Shown here: one piece after another, positions 18,303 through 26,695 of the stretch
How positions within the stretch are numbered: position 1 is the first letter of the stretch
How the letters are laid out: each line of letters begins with the position of its first letter
Origin: Cellulophaga sp. BC115SP
GTDB taxonomy: Bacteria > Bacteroidota > Bacteroidia > Cytophagales > Spirosomataceae
Reading direction: 5' to 3'
Assembly (NCBI RefSeq): GCF_009905545.1
Contig: NZ_JAAALB010000022.1
Coordinates: 29,742-93,741, forward strand
Length of the DNA stretch: 64,000 nucleotides
Notes under the pieces: model-generated
What the model was told of the DNA's origin: nothing
Databases searched by the model: none
What the model saw: the letters and a program-made list of their open reading frames with translations, nothing else
Position numbers and translations under genes: made by a program

Positions 18303-19058
18303 TTAATGCTTAACAGCACTAGCACTTGAGCTTACAGAAGTACTAGATTTAATATTAGTATTCGCTTTTGTTTGTGAAGCAGCTTTTGCCTCTGTGCCTA
18401 CCTTAGATTTAACATCGCTACCAGTTTCAGTCATTTTTGTCTGTGTAGCATTGAAAGAGCTCGCTCCTTTTTCTTTTGCTACCACAAGGTTTTCTTTCAA
18501 CAATGGGGTTGCATTTTCATTGGCATTGGCTTTACCAGTTTCGCTGGCATTTGCACTGGCTTGAGAGTTTACATTACCATTACCGTTGCTATTACTTAAT
18601 CCATTCGCCTTATTGACATTGATATTACCATCTGTCTCAATCGAAACATTGGCATCCACACTTAAGTTATTCTTAGCATCAGACGCAGCATTTGCACTCT
18701 TACTAGCAGTTGCCTTGATAGTAGAAGCTGTAGAAGAAGCTACGTCCTTCGTAGCATTAACGGTGGCCGATACTACATTTTTTGTAGCGTTAGTGACATT
18801 CCCTGTGGCTTTTGTTACCGCTTGCGTTGTAGCCTGCACAGCCGAAGTTGCGTTAACACTCGCTTTTACCGCAGCAGAGCTACTGGCTGCTGCTTGCGAA
18901 GATGCTTTGATGGCATTACTGGCAGCATTTGTACTTGCAACTGCACTGCTTGTGGCTTTAATGGCACTGGTAGCAGAAGCTCCGATTTGGGCTGAAGCAA
19001 CTTGAAAACTGAAGATTGCTAAAACAGCAGTCGTTAATTTTATGGCTTGCGTTTTCAT
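18303..19058 (-). CDS. Exported Ala/Ser/Thr-rich low-complexity protein
   Basis: After a signal peptide (LTTAVLAIFSFQVASAQ) the 251 aa protein is almost only Ala, Ser, Thr, Asn, Lys and Val, with repeating units of the type ATSAVQATTQAVTKATGN and ASSTASTIKATASKSANAAS. A run rich in Asn/Gly follows (NGLSNSNGNGNVNSQ). It should form a long surface helix or a disordered linker and has no catalytic motif. No family recognised. The opposite strand has a hydrophobic open frame at 18586-19005, which is a composition artefact. Likely partner: the barrel gene downstream. Confidence 0.6.
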   Translation of the reverse strand: MKTQAIKLTTAVLAIFSFQVASAQIGASATSAIKATSSAVASTNAASNAIKASSQAAASSSAAVKASVNATSAVQATTQAVTKATGNVTNATKNVVSATVNATKDVASSTASTIKATASKSANAASDAKNNLSVDANVSIETDGNINVNKANGLSNSNGNGNVNSQASANASETGKANANENATPLLKENLVVAKEKGASSFNATQTKMTETGSDVKSKVGTEAKAASQTKANTNIKSSTSVSSSASAVKH

Positions 19059-19485
19059 AAGGATTTGAGTTTTATAGTTTAACGAATAATTAAACTGGAT
19101 AAAGGGCTATCCAGCGTAAGGATGTTTTTGAAAGTTCATCACCTGAACTTCTACATCACTAACGACCATAAAACTGTTTTGGATTCACATGATTGAGTAA
19201 GCGGAAAATCTTCATTTTTATCATAAAATATGGAAGAAAGCACCCAAGTCAAACATAAATATCTGATTTTCAATATTTTACTATTTTAATTTTAAATTTC
19301 TACTTATGCTATTTTAATATCTATTTAAGCTGGAAGAGATGATTTTTAAGTTGAATTTAAGGACATTTTAAGGATGTAAATTTGTAATTCGTTATAAAAT
19401 AAACATCTATTGATTTGAATCAATGACAAGTGCTCTCCGACGCTGTAACTTTGAGTTTTAGACCAACTTAAAGTATAACATTTGT
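19059..19485. other. Divergent promoter region
   Basis: Lies between the minus-strand Ala/Ser-rich gene and the plus-strand MFS gene. A 7 bp inverted repeat AGTTTAA..TTAAACT sits at about 19076-19096, close to the minus-strand gene. A TAACTTTG element for the plus-strand gene is at 19446. The rest is AT-rich without a gene. Confidence 0.5.
19446..19453 (+). promoter_or_regulatory. Possible -7 element of the MFS transporter gene
   Basis: TAACTTTG fits TAnnTTTG and lies 33 bp before the ATG at 19486. A TTG lies further upstream than the usual spacing. Confidence 0.4.
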
Positions 19486-20676
19486 ATGGATATCAATCTT
19501 TTGAACCAAGAAAACACACTCTCCAGAAATCTTTTCATCATTTTTAGTATCATCTTTTTTGAATTTTTAATTATGGGTATCTCTTTGGGAACCCTTCCAG
19601 ATTTTGTTCATAATCAACTTCATTATGGGAATATCACAGTCGGTCTTGTTGTGGGTATTCAATATGTTGCTACGCTCCTAACACGCCATCTTGCTGGAAA
19701 ATCCTCAGATACTAAAGGTGGTGTATATTCAGTTAAAATTGGCTTGTTTTTATCTTCCTTATCTGGGTTATTTTACCTCTTCGCATTTCTTTGTGCTACC
19801 ATCCCAACTTTAAGTTTAGGACTCATTATTATTGGACGAATATTGCTCGGAATCGGTGAAAGCTTTTTGGTAATAGGTATTTTTGCCTGGGGATTTGTTC
19901 TGGTCGGATCCAAAAATACGGGTAAAGTAATGGTTTGGAACGGATTAGGCATGCACGGTGGAATGGCGCTTGGAGCTCCTCTAGGTATTTTATTATCGAC
20001 CAAACTTGGATTAGGTGTTACCTTTGGTACTGTCGCCTGTATTCCTATAATTAGTTATCTAATAGCCCAGCTATTGCCCTTAATTCCACTACCCCAACTT
20101 GAAAAACGCTTGCCTTTCTACCAAGCCATTGGTTTAGTCTGGCGCTCAGGAACAGGATTGGCAGTGGCAAGTATTGGATTTAGTGGCATTGCTTCATTTA
20201 TTACACTTTATTTTGCCCAAAAAGGTTGGGAAAATGCCTCTCTTGCCTTAAGTGCTTTTGGAGCAGGGTATATCATTATGCGTCTTTTCTTTGCGCATTA
20301 TCCTGATAAATTTGGTGGGGCTCGTGTTGCAGTGGCTTGTTTAACGATAGAGATCATTGGTCAAAGTCTCCTCTGGCTGGCGCCAAATGGTATCTTGGCA
20401 ATTTTGGGCTCAATCCTTACTGGATGTGGAATGTCACTTATTTTTCCTTCATTTGGGAAAATTGCCATACGCTCAATACCTACAGAAAATAGAGGTATGG
20501 CAATGGCAGCTTACAATGCTTTCTTCGATTTAGGTATGGGACTCACTGCTCCTATTGCGGGATTAGTGGCAGGGGGTGTGCATTATGAGTATATTTATCT
20601 TTTTGGAGCTTTAGCCGCTTGTATTGGACTATTAATAGCCATTTTGGAACTGAATAAAGAGAAGCAAGCAATTTAA
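19486..20676 (+). CDS. MFS transporter (YhhS/arabinose-efflux-like)
   Basis: The 396 aa protein has twelve hydrophobic segments and the layout of the major facilitator superfamily. The loop 2-3 signature is degenerate (RHLAGKSSDTKGG). The other landmarks are GRILLGIGESFLVIGIFAWG in helix 4 and its surroundings, and NRGMAMAAYNAFFDLGMGLTAPIAG near the end. This resembles YhhS/Ydhp-type drug or sugar exporters; the substrate is unknown. It is followed within 7 bp by a Crp/Fnr-type regulator gene, which suggests an operon and a local regulatory link. Confidence 0.85.
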   Translation: MDINLLNQENTLSRNLFIIFSIIFFEFLIMGISLGTLPDFVHNQLHYGNITVGLVVGIQYVATLLTRHLAGKSSDTKGGVYSVKIGLFLSSLSGLFYLFAFLCATIPTLSLGLIIIGRILLGIGESFLVIGIFAWGFVLVGSKNTGKVMVWNGLGMHGGMALGAPLGILLSTKLGLGVTFGTVACIPIISYLIAQLLPLIPLPQLEKRLPFYQAIGLVWRSGTGLAVASIGFSGIASFITLYFAQKGWENASLALSAFGAGYIIMRLFFAHYPDKFGGARVAVACLTIEIIGQSLLWLAPNGILAILGSILTGCGMSLIFPSFGKIAIRSIPTENRGMAMAAYNAFFDLGMGLTAPIAGLVAGGVHYEYIYLFGALAACIGLLIAILELNKEKQAI

Positions 20677-20683
20677 CTTGAAC

Positions 20684-21265
20684 ATGAAAGAAACAGATAA
20701 ATCACAATTAGCCAGATATATTCGTAATATCATTTACCTAACAGATGAACAGTTAGCCCTAATACTCAGTTTTTTCAAAGTTACTTCCCATGTTAAAAAT
20801 GAAATTATCATTGATGTCGGGGAGATAAATACTTATATGAACTTCATCGAAAGAGGGTGCTTGCGAATGTTTTTTATTGGAGAGGATGGTCAGGAAGTAA
20901 CTCGTAACATATCTTTCGAAAATCAATTTGCCACAGGCTTAGCCAGTTTTATACAACAACTACCCTCCGAGGAATCTCTTCAGGCACTGGAACCAACCAC
21001 CTTGTTTCGAATTGCCCGGAAAGATTTTTATTACTTATTAAACGTTATTCCTGCGTGGGAGAAATTTTACAGAAACTATCTAGAATTTGCATATCTCAAC
21101 AACATCTCTATTTACCAACGAGAAATGATGAAAGACGCTACTGAACGTTACAAAGAGTTATTAAAAGTTAATCCTAAAATTGTAGATAGATTACCCAACA
21201 AAATAATAGCATCTTACTTAAATATGACTCCAGAAACACTGAGTAGAGTGAAGTCTAAACTTTAG
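20684..21265 (+). CDS. Crp/Fnr-family transcriptional regulator
   Basis: This cyclic-nucleotide-binding-domain protein has the beta-roll segments VKNEIIIDVGEINTYMNFIERGCLRMFF and then ENQFATGLASFIQQLPSEESLQALEPT. A short C-terminal winged-helix follows (IIASYLNMTPETLSRVKSKL). No iron-sulfur cysteines of the Fnr type are present. I choose the ATG at 20684 over the TTG at 20678. It is directly downstream of the MFS gene and probably acts on it or a stress response. The family's usual ligand is unknown here. Confidence 0.8.
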   Translation: MKETDKSQLARYIRNIIYLTDEQLALILSFFKVTSHVKNEIIIDVGEINTYMNFIERGCLRMFFIGEDGQEVTRNISFENQFATGLASFIQQLPSEESLQALEPTTLFRIARKDFYYLLNVIPAWEKFYRNYLEFAYLNNISIYQREMMKDATERYKELLKVNPKIVDRLPNKIIASYLNMTPETLSRVKSKL

Positions 21266-21492
21266 ATTTACGGGGTGGATAATTGAGTGAAATGACTCAT
21301 TACTATACAAACTAGAAGATTGCTTTTATTTGGAAAAGTTATCTGTATGATAAGTCCAAATGAAAACAATCTTATTGGTGAATTAAGTATCGTGTCCCTC
21401 CCACTCCATTCGGAGCAATAAACTTCAGCATGTAATGGTGACTCTTCACGGTGTACTACCGTTGAAGATAGCAGAGAATGTGTCTATTAATT

Positions 21493-22014
21493 TCAAAGAG
21501 TTGAGTTATAATTTTTAAATACTTTTCTTTCTAAGTTGTCATCCTCCCAGATCTCAATCTTGTAGAAGTCTTCTCCTTCATCACCATCAACACTTGACAA
21601 ATTTGAGGAATATATTCGGACTCTGTAAGTACTTGATTTAACAGGAATTTCCAATTCTATTGAGTCATTGGGACAATCCAAGATTTGAATTTTTCCATTA
21701 GTTACCGTCAATCCCCCTTCGACAATATGATCATAAAGACGGTAATCAATAGAATCATTTCTCTCTTTCAAAATACTTATTTCTCCCTTTACAGGTCCAT
21801 AACATTCAGTATAAACAACTAAAAAATTATTATAAATACCAAGTCGTTCCTCGTAGCCATTGTCATCCAATTCGGTTGGTGATATGCCCCCTGCTATGTA
21901 AAATTGATGATACTGAGTATAAAAATTTAGTTTAGTATTCATTTTATGGTATTTATTCTTACTTGTACAAGCTAGTGTCAAAGTAAAAAGAAGAACGATA
22001 TTTAGAACCTTCAT
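21493..22014 (-). CDS. Lipoprotein, unknown function (173 aa)
   Basis: The start codes for a short lipoprotein signal (VLNIVLLFTLTLAC, Cys16). The mature part is acidic with many Asp/Glu residues, for example VDGDEGEDFYKIEIWEDDN near the end, and is predicted to be beta-rich. It might be an immunity-type protein, since such acidic lone lipoproteins often are, but no motif supports this. No neighbour in the same direction. The stop lies 227 bp from the regulator gene, which is convergent. Confidence 0.55.
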   Translation of the reverse strand: MKVLNIVLLFTLTLACTSKNKYHKMNTKLNFYTQYHQFYIAGGISPTELDDNGYEERLGIYNNFLVVYTECYGPVKGEISILKERNDSIDYRLYDHIVEGGLTVTNGKIQILDCPNDSIELEIPVKSSTYRVRIYSSNLSSVDGDEGEDFYKIEIWEDDNLERKVFKNYNSTL

Positions 22015-22330
22015 GATGTTAAATTATCTCATTTAAAATTAAAGCTCTATTAGTGAAAATAATATAAATCCCTCTGAAAGTACTAGATTCATCAATAATA
22101 TGGGTTCTATCAATCCCGTTGCCTCCGACTTTTTTCCAATCACAGGAGTTAAATCAGTGACCAATAACGTTAAACTTCACAGCGACAAATGTATTATCAA
22201 GTCAACTTTAGTAGCTTGTAAAGTCCAGATAATCTCTAATGAAAACTCGAAAAGCTATAGATTTCCATTCTGTGTACACTTGTATGAATCTATTCATCAT
22301 TGACTCGATTATCCTTAGATACTGTTGTTG

Positions 22331-22361
22331 TGTAAGCTTCCTCCAAAATAGTACGAATTAA
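22331..22361 (+). mobile_element. IS66-like terminal repeat, orphan end
   Basis: The sequence starts TGTAAGCTTCCTCC and continues with AAAATAGTACG. It matches the stretch at 63925-63955 at 28 of 31 bases in the same orientation. GTAAGC at the tip is the typical beginning of IS66-family ends. No transposase gene follows it here, so it is a leftover end. Confidence 0.55.
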
Positions 22362-22624
22362 TAAGTCTTTTATTGTTAACATAAATCATGTTAACAGCTT
22401 TGACAATGATTTCCTTAAAATTGAATCTAAAGAATTACCAATTGGACTTGTGTACCGAGACGCTTTCCTCAAAAAAATAACTCAAGACAAAATTATTAAA
22501 AAATAATACACTCATTTTTTAGGAATTCACATCCATTCTTCGCTTTTCTCGCAACAAAAGTATGTAACAAGCATTCGCTAATGAATTTGAATTGAACTAC
22601 AGCTAGTATCGGTCATTTCACGGC

Positions 22625-22827
22625 TTAGTTTAATCCATATAGAAACGATAAACGTTGGATAGGTGATAGCTCTAATACTTCCGTTTTATCCATTTCTTCT
22701 TCAGTCAATGACACAGGTTCTTTGACTTTGGCTTTCTCAATTTTGTAATCATCCAGGACTTTTTCTTTGTAGTTTCATTTAGATACTCTATAGGGAGATG
22801 ATCCAATTGATTCATTCGATTTACCAT
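22625..22827 (-). pseudogene. Frameshifted unknown gene remnant
   Basis: Reading the minus strand from the ATG at 22827 gives MVNRMNQLDHLPIEYLNETT. After a shift near the KKK run, the frame continues VLDDYKIEKAKVKEPVSLTE and ends PIQRLSFLYGLN with a TAA at 22625. The two pieces look like one gene of normal composition broken by one base. The family is unknown to me. Confidence 0.35.
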
Positions 22828-23106
22828 GGGATATTTGAGGGTAGATTTAGGTGAATAAATCTGTAGATAAATTCAGCAAGATATACCTAAGAGTACTCGG
22901 TAAAAAAGGAAATGATTCGCAAAGTCTGATGATAGTGTAAGTTAAATTGTAAAGATTGAGAAGGATGGATTGATAGGATGCTTAGAAACACAGAAAATAA
23001 GGTAGTATTAGAGGTGATATACTTTTGTAAATCAGGGAATTGTACAATGATTAGAAAGTTTTTAACGTGAAAAGATAAAAAAAATTATACTTTTTTATGA
23101 CAAATG

Positions 23107-23138
23107 TTTGCATCGTATGATTAAACCTACTAATTTTG
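23107..23138 (+). promoter_or_regulatory. Promoter of tRNA-Glu
   Basis: TTTG at 23107-23110 and TAATTTTG at 23131-23138, separated by 20 nt, both fit the Bacteroidota consensus. Transcription would start about 7 nt later, about 40 nt before the mature tRNA end. Confidence 0.75.
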
Positions 23139-23187
23139 CATCACGAAAAACAACAAGCAAATAACTTTTGTAATTTCGTCCCCACAA

Positions 23188-23259
23188 GGTCCGTTCGTCT
23201 AGGGGTTAGGACACGTCCCTTTCACGGATGAAACACGGGTTCGATTCCCGTACGGACTA
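23188..23259 (+). tRNA. tRNA-Glu (anticodon UUC)
   Basis: A full cloverleaf can be drawn. The acceptor stem is GGTCCGT with ACGGACT (first pair G-U). The D arm is GTCTAGGGGTTAGGAC and the anticodon loop CTTTCAC has TTC at 23221-23223. The T arm is ACGGG/CCCGT around TTCGATT. The discriminator base is A and CCA is not encoded. It is the likely attachment site of the ICE, whose integrase starts 217 bp downstream. Confidence 0.96.
23240..23259 (+). other. Candidate attachment site (attL) of the ICE
   Basis: The 3' end of tRNA-Glu directly precedes the integrase gene and ICE genes. Integration at tRNA 3' ends is usual for such elements. No second copy of this sequence was found in the window, so the other att site would lie beyond 64000 or the element is degraded. 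Confidence 0.4.
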
Positions 23260-23276
23260 CAAAAATTAGCTATTAC

Positions 23277-23308
23277 AGGTGTACATCAATAATGTATACC
23301 TTTTTTTA
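23277..23308 (+). terminator. Rho-independent terminator after tRNA-Glu
   Basis: AGGTGTACAT pairs with ATGTATACCT (one G-U) around a 5 nt loop, followed by seven T residues. Confidence 0.85.
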
Positions 23309-23367
23309 TGCCTGATAATCAGGTACTTATCAAAAAGCCGACCATTCTAAAATCATACAAACTATTC

Positions 23368-23396
23368 TGCTGACACTTAAATTGTTGCTGACACTT
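23368..23396 (+). repeat. Direct repeat TGCTGACACTT, candidate integrase arm sites
   Basis: TGCTGACACTT occurs at 23368-23378 and again at 23386-23396, start to start 18 bp. They lie between the candidate att site and the integrase gene, where tyrosine recombinases of ICEs bind arm-type sites. Confidence 0.45.
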
Positions 23397-23475
23397 CAGT
23401 TACATGAGTTACCGATTATAGTTTACTTCGTTACAATACTTGAACCTTAAAATTCAAGTCCAATGAAAAAAAACA

Positions 23476-24741
23476 ATGTTAAATGTACTATTTTACCTGA
23501 GAGGGTTTGGGAAATGTACAGTTCCATCAAAGGAATTAGTAATTACTTGCCAGCTTATGCTGGAAGATCAACCACGTGATACAGCTTTTTCTCTTAAAAT
23601 AAGAGTACCAAAGAAGTATTGGTGGACTTTTACTGGCCAGGCTTCAGCAGATGGGAAATGGGTGGATCCCGAGTACTATAATGCTGATTTTGTAAACAAA
23701 AAGCTTAGAGAAACAGAGCAAACTTTACGCAATATTTACGATGTGCTAGATTTGCTTTACCCTGATGAGACTATCACCTACGACCACATTCGTCGTCATT
23801 ATGACCCTAATTCATCTAAGATTGTTAAAGCTGGAAATTGTAAGACAATTCCTAGTTTAGAGCAAATCTATCACATGTTCTTTGAGGAGAAACAGAGAAG
23901 GAAAGGTATTAAAGAGCTTACTCAGAAAAGTTATCGTTCACGAATGAATAATATTTTTCAATTTTTTAGTAAAAAGCAAGGCATAGACACGATTCGACAC
24001 AGAGACCTAGACCTATTTGAAAAGTGGCTTGGTGAGCAAAAAAATGAGAAGGGAGAACCTCGTTTTTGTCGAAATTATCGAAACAAACATTTAACTTTAG
24101 TTTATGACCTAGTCTCCTTTGCAGTAAAAAAAGATTATTTACAAGCAATGCCTTTAGTAGCCTTAGAGTTAAGCTATGAATCTAGCAAGCCCCCTCAGTA
24201 TTTACTACCTCAACAAAGGGAAAAATTATTGACCGTTGAGGCGCCTTCACTTGTAAAAGCCCGTGATATAGCACAATTTCTTATGTACACGGGTTTTAGT
24301 TGGATAGACTACACGAATCTAAAGAACGAGCATTTGATGGATGATAAATGTTGGCGAGTCCAGCGGCAAAAGACTGAAGTATGGAGTATGCCAATTCTTT
24401 TACCCGAAGCTAAAGCTATCATCAATAAATATGGGGGTATAGAAAAATTACCCAGACCTGATGACTCGGATTTGAATAAAGAGCTGAAGCATCTAGCTGA
24501 ATTTGCAGGAATAGCCAATGACTTGCTTCATCCGCTTCGAATATCTGATTTTCGAGAGACTTTTGCGAGTATGCTAGAAAATGAGTTTATGCTAGAGCAG
24601 CGAGTCATACAAGTGATGATGGGTCATACGAATCCTCGTCAAATACAATCCTATAGTCGTTTGATGCCAGCACGTATTCTATACGAATTAGAGCAATGGA
24701 AGCGTCGAACAGGAATGGAGTCATTAGGAGCTCAAGGGTAA
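23476..24741 (+). CDS. int: Tyrosine recombinase (ICE integrase, IntDOT-like)
   Basis: The 421 aa integrase cuts and joins DNA to insert and excise the element. The N-terminal arm-binding part (LNVLFYLRGFGK) and the SAM-like core-binding domain (about 125-225) are typical of Bacteroidota ICE integrases. In the catalytic domain HPLR (His352, Arg355), the second His (GHT, His384) and the nucleophile Tyr393 (SYSRL) are present. The usual first Arg is replaced: TGFSWIDYTNL has Ser275 where TGLR is normal. IntDOT of the Bacteroides element CTnDOT also lacks this Arg, so this is a family trait rather than damage. It lies just after tRNA-Glu and its terminator. Confidence 0.92.
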   Translation: MLNVLFYLRGFGKCTVPSKELVITCQLMLEDQPRDTAFSLKIRVPKKYWWTFTGQASADGKWVDPEYYNADFVNKKLRETEQTLRNIYDVLDLLYPDETITYDHIRRHYDPNSSKIVKAGNCKTIPSLEQIYHMFFEEKQRRKGIKELTQKSYRSRMNNIFQFFSKKQGIDTIRHRDLDLFEKWLGEQKNEKGEPRFCRNYRNKHLTLVYDLVSFAVKKDYLQAMPLVALELSYESSKPPQYLLPQQREKLLTVEAPSLVKARDIAQFLMYTGFSWIDYTNLKNEHLMDDKCWRVQRQKTEVWSMPILLPEAKAIINKYGGIEKLPRPDDSDLNKELKHLAEFAGIANDLLHPLRISDFRETFASMLENEFMLEQRVIQVMMGHTNPRQIQSYSRLMPARILYELEQWKRRTGMESLGAQG

Positions 24742-24829
24742 TTCTACAATACCAATGAGTCATATAAACATAAACCAGTGAAGCCTACATGAGAAATGGC
24801 TCATTGGTATTTAAAATTTATCAGCAGTT

Positions 24830-25186
24830 CTACTTGTCCCTATTCAAAGCAATTTCAAGTTGCTGGATTTTCTGTTCAGCTTCTTTCAGTTTTTCTTCAA
24901 GAAGGTATGTATGCTTTCTTAAATACTCATATATTTCACCCAATTGATCAATAGGGTTCTCATTTTGATTTCGTAGCATAGGGCCTTTCCCTGTGAGTAC
25001 CCATTCTGGATTCAAATCATTATATTTTTGCAGAATTCTTTCTAATTTATCCACTCCAATAGTTTTTCCATTCTTCAATTGACTCGTAAATGAGCCATTG
25101 GATATTTCAATGGATACTTCAAAAGACCTAAGGCTAATCTTTTTATAATCAATATATTGTTTGATTCTTAGTAGTGTGTTTGACAT
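24830..25186 (-). CDS. HTH-type regulator with coiled-coil tail (ICE repressor candidate)
   Basis: I use the ATG at 25186 (MSNTLLRIKQYIDYKKIS); the longer frame adds a hydrophobic, unlikely N-terminus. The N-terminal part (ISLRSFEVSIEISNGSFTSQ, then GVDKLERILQKYNDLNPEWV) has the XRE-like helix-turn-helix layout seen in Bacteroidota phage and ICE regulators. LNPEWVLTGKGPML is a typical linker in these proteins. The C-terminal ~35 residues (YLLEEKLKEAEQKIQQLEIA) form a coiled coil for dimerisation. It points away from the tra genes, next to the integrase gene, as an element repressor would. Confidence 0.75.
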   Translation of the reverse strand: MSNTLLRIKQYIDYKKISLRSFEVSIEISNGSFTSQLKNGKTIGVDKLERILQKYNDLNPEWVLTGKGPMLRNQNENPIDQLGEIYEYLRKHTYLLEEKLKEAEQKIQQLEIALNRDK

Positions 25187-25346
25187 ATCAGTATTTAGTG
25201 ATAAGAAGTTAAGATAAATTAAACTAAAACTTTGCAAGTGTAGGATATATCTTGCATATTTGTATGCTTACTTGTTACAAAATAAGATAAAAAATGGGAT
25301 ATTTCCATTGAAGTTCTATAGATTAAATCCTAAATAACTGTTAAGT

Positions 25347-25721
25347 ATGAATATAGTAAAGCTACCATCCTATCCTTTAAGCTTTATTTGTTTTGATAAG
25401 CAACAAGGTCAATTTCTTAACGATGAAGACCTTGAAGAGATCCCTGTAAGTGAGTTTTTTAACAAGAATCCTCGATATATTGTGCTGCAAGGTGTAGGGC
25501 AAGACCAAGAGGGCTCACTCTTGTATTTGTATGATATTGTGTGTATAGATTCAGAAGATAGAGAACAACCTACTCAATTGAAGTACTACATCATATCTGA
25601 AGATGGAGAATTATTTTTAGAACCTCTACTAGATAACAAAAGACGGTTGAAATACTACCCTTCGGATGCTCAAAGTTTACTAAAAAAGCAAGGCAGTATG
25701 TTATTAAATCACTCATTCTAA
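25347..25721 (+). CDS. Hypothetical protein in the ICE leader region (124 aa)
   Basis: Not recognised. A soluble acidic protein beginning MNIVKLPSYPLSFICFDKQQ, with a strand-rich middle (NPRYIVLQGVGQDQEGSLLYLYDIVCID). It is probably the first gene of the transfer operon, 12 bp before the next small gene. No signal peptide and no motif for a relaxase or accessory factor. Confidence 0.55.
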   Translation: MNIVKLPSYPLSFICFDKQQGQFLNDEDLEEIPVSEFFNKNPRYIVLQGVGQDQEGSLLYLYDIVCIDSEDREQPTQLKYYIISEDGELFLEPLLDNKRRLKYYPSDAQSLLKKQGSMLLNHSF

Positions 25722-25733
25722 ATTTCTAATTCC

Positions 25734-25952
25734 ATGAATTCTTTTCCTTGGAGCCATTTTCTACAATGGACAATCGTCTTAACGCTCGTGAGTTGGGCTT
25801 GCTTTTTCTTTTATGATTATTTTATTCTTGGTAGTAAAGAGCACGATGATATTTACCATAATCCTCTACAAGATAAAACTAGTGGTATTGATACACGAGA
25901 ACAAATCCAAACTAAGCAGGTAGCATTTGATTCTTTATTGAAGAATCCATAG
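25734..25952 (+). CDS. Small one-pass membrane protein (72 aa)
   Basis: The N-terminal segment SHFLQWTIVLTLVSWACFFFYDYFI is a single transmembrane helix, followed by a polar tail (SKEHDDIYHNPLQDKTSG). Position before traE recalls small membrane proteins of Bacteroidota transfer operons. No family name can be given. Confidence 0.55.
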   Translation: MNSFPWSHFLQWTIVLTLVSWACFFFYDYFILGSKEHDDIYHNPLQDKTSGIDTREQIQTKQVAFDSLLKNP

Positions 25953-26021
25953 TGTTTTTTTTAAAATCACATCCAAAAAGTAAATAAATCATAAAATATA
26001 ACTTATTAAAATAATAATATC

Positions 26022-26351
26022 ATGAAGCAAAATAAATCTGATAAAGCAGTCAAGCGTATATTTTTTCTGCTGAGTCTATTTAGTATCACTCAAGGATACA
26101 GCCAATCGTCTTGGGCTTCCAAAGTAAGTGCTGCTTCCAATGCTGGCGCAAGTGCGATTAGTAGTGTCATGGATGCTGTAACCTCTCTATTAATGGCTAT
26201 CGCAGCAGTGGCCTTCTTGATAGGGATTGTTAATGCTGGATTTAAGTATAAATCAGGTGACCAACAAGCCTTTAAAAACCTACAAGGCGTTTTGATGGGG
26301 AGCTTGATTGTACTCATTGGCGTTGGCTTGGCCAAAGTGTTATTCTTTTAA
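26022..26351 (+). CDS. traE: Conjugative transfer protein TraE (DUF4134)
   Basis: The 109 aa protein has a signal-like N-terminus and two hydrophobic helices in the order typical of DUF4134, with SKVSAASNAGASAISSVMDA before the first helix, then SLLMAIAAVAFLIGIVNAG and GVLMGSLIVLIGVGLAKVLF. These small inner-membrane proteins are VirB2/TraE-like pilin-type subunits of Bacteroidota conjugation. It begins the E-F-G run; traF starts 10 bp after its stop. Confidence 0.85.
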   Translation: MKQNKSDKAVKRIFFLLSLFSITQGYSQSSWASKVSAASNAGASAISSVMDAVTSLLMAIAAVAFLIGIVNAGFKYKSGDQQAFKNLQGVLMGSLIVLIGVGLAKVLFF

Positions 26352-26361
26352 ACCCACAAGA

Positions 26362-26694
26362 ATGGCACAATTTAGAACACACAGGGGGGTAAATCACCCT
26401 CCTTTTTTTAGGGGCTTTCCCATGAACTTAATTGGGTATTTGATAGGGGTCTCAGTAGTGAGTTTGTTGATGACCAGCTTTGTATTTGGTTTATTTCTCA
26501 ACTACCTACTGACGGTATTATTTACCTTACTGCTGAGTGGTTTTGTGATTCATAAGAGCTTTTACTATCTCAAAAGGTCAGGAATCATCGGATTAGAAAA
26601 AGCCTACTTGAGCTATGTAAAACCCATCCGTAAATTATCCCTCAAACGCAAACGACTAGAGCGTATCTATCTACAAAAGAAACGGAAAAGTTAA
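26362..26694 (+). CDS. traF: Conjugative transfer protein TraF (DUF4133)
   Basis: I place the start at 26362 (MAQFRTHRGVNHPPFFRGFP), which is the family's usual N-terminus; the longer frame would overlap traE. The remainder holds two helices (LIGYLIGVSVVSLLMTSFVF and then YLLTVLFTLLLSGFVIH) and a basic tail. DUF4133 proteins are VirB3-like inner-membrane parts of the transfer apparatus. The next gene starts 1 bp after the stop codon. Confidence 0.85.
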   Translation: MAQFRTHRGVNHPPFFRGFPMNLIGYLIGVSVVSLLMTSFVFGLFLNYLLTVLFTLLLSGFVIHKSFYYLKRSGIIGLEKAYLSYVKPIRKLSLKRKRLERIYLQKKRKS

Positions 26695-26695
26695 T

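Larger units (their letters stand above)
22015..23187. other. Decayed intergenic stretch before tRNA-Glu
   Basis: About 1.2 kb without an intact gene. It contains an IS66-like end (22331-22361), a frameshifted minus-strand reading frame (22625-22827) and the tRNA promoter. A weak frame at 22100-22303 has no recognisable content. The pattern suggests a site of repeated insertion and decay next to the tRNA. Confidence 0.6.

Noticed and set aside
18586..19005. Hydrophobic open frame opposite the Ala/Ser-rich gene
   Set aside because: Antisense of GCN/TCN codons yields Cys/Ala/Val-rich strings; the true gene on the minus strand has a signal peptide and a proper start.
22100..22303. Open frame of 67 codons before tRNA-Glu
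   Set aside because: No recognisable content and lies in a decayed stretch; listed only as part of the gap.
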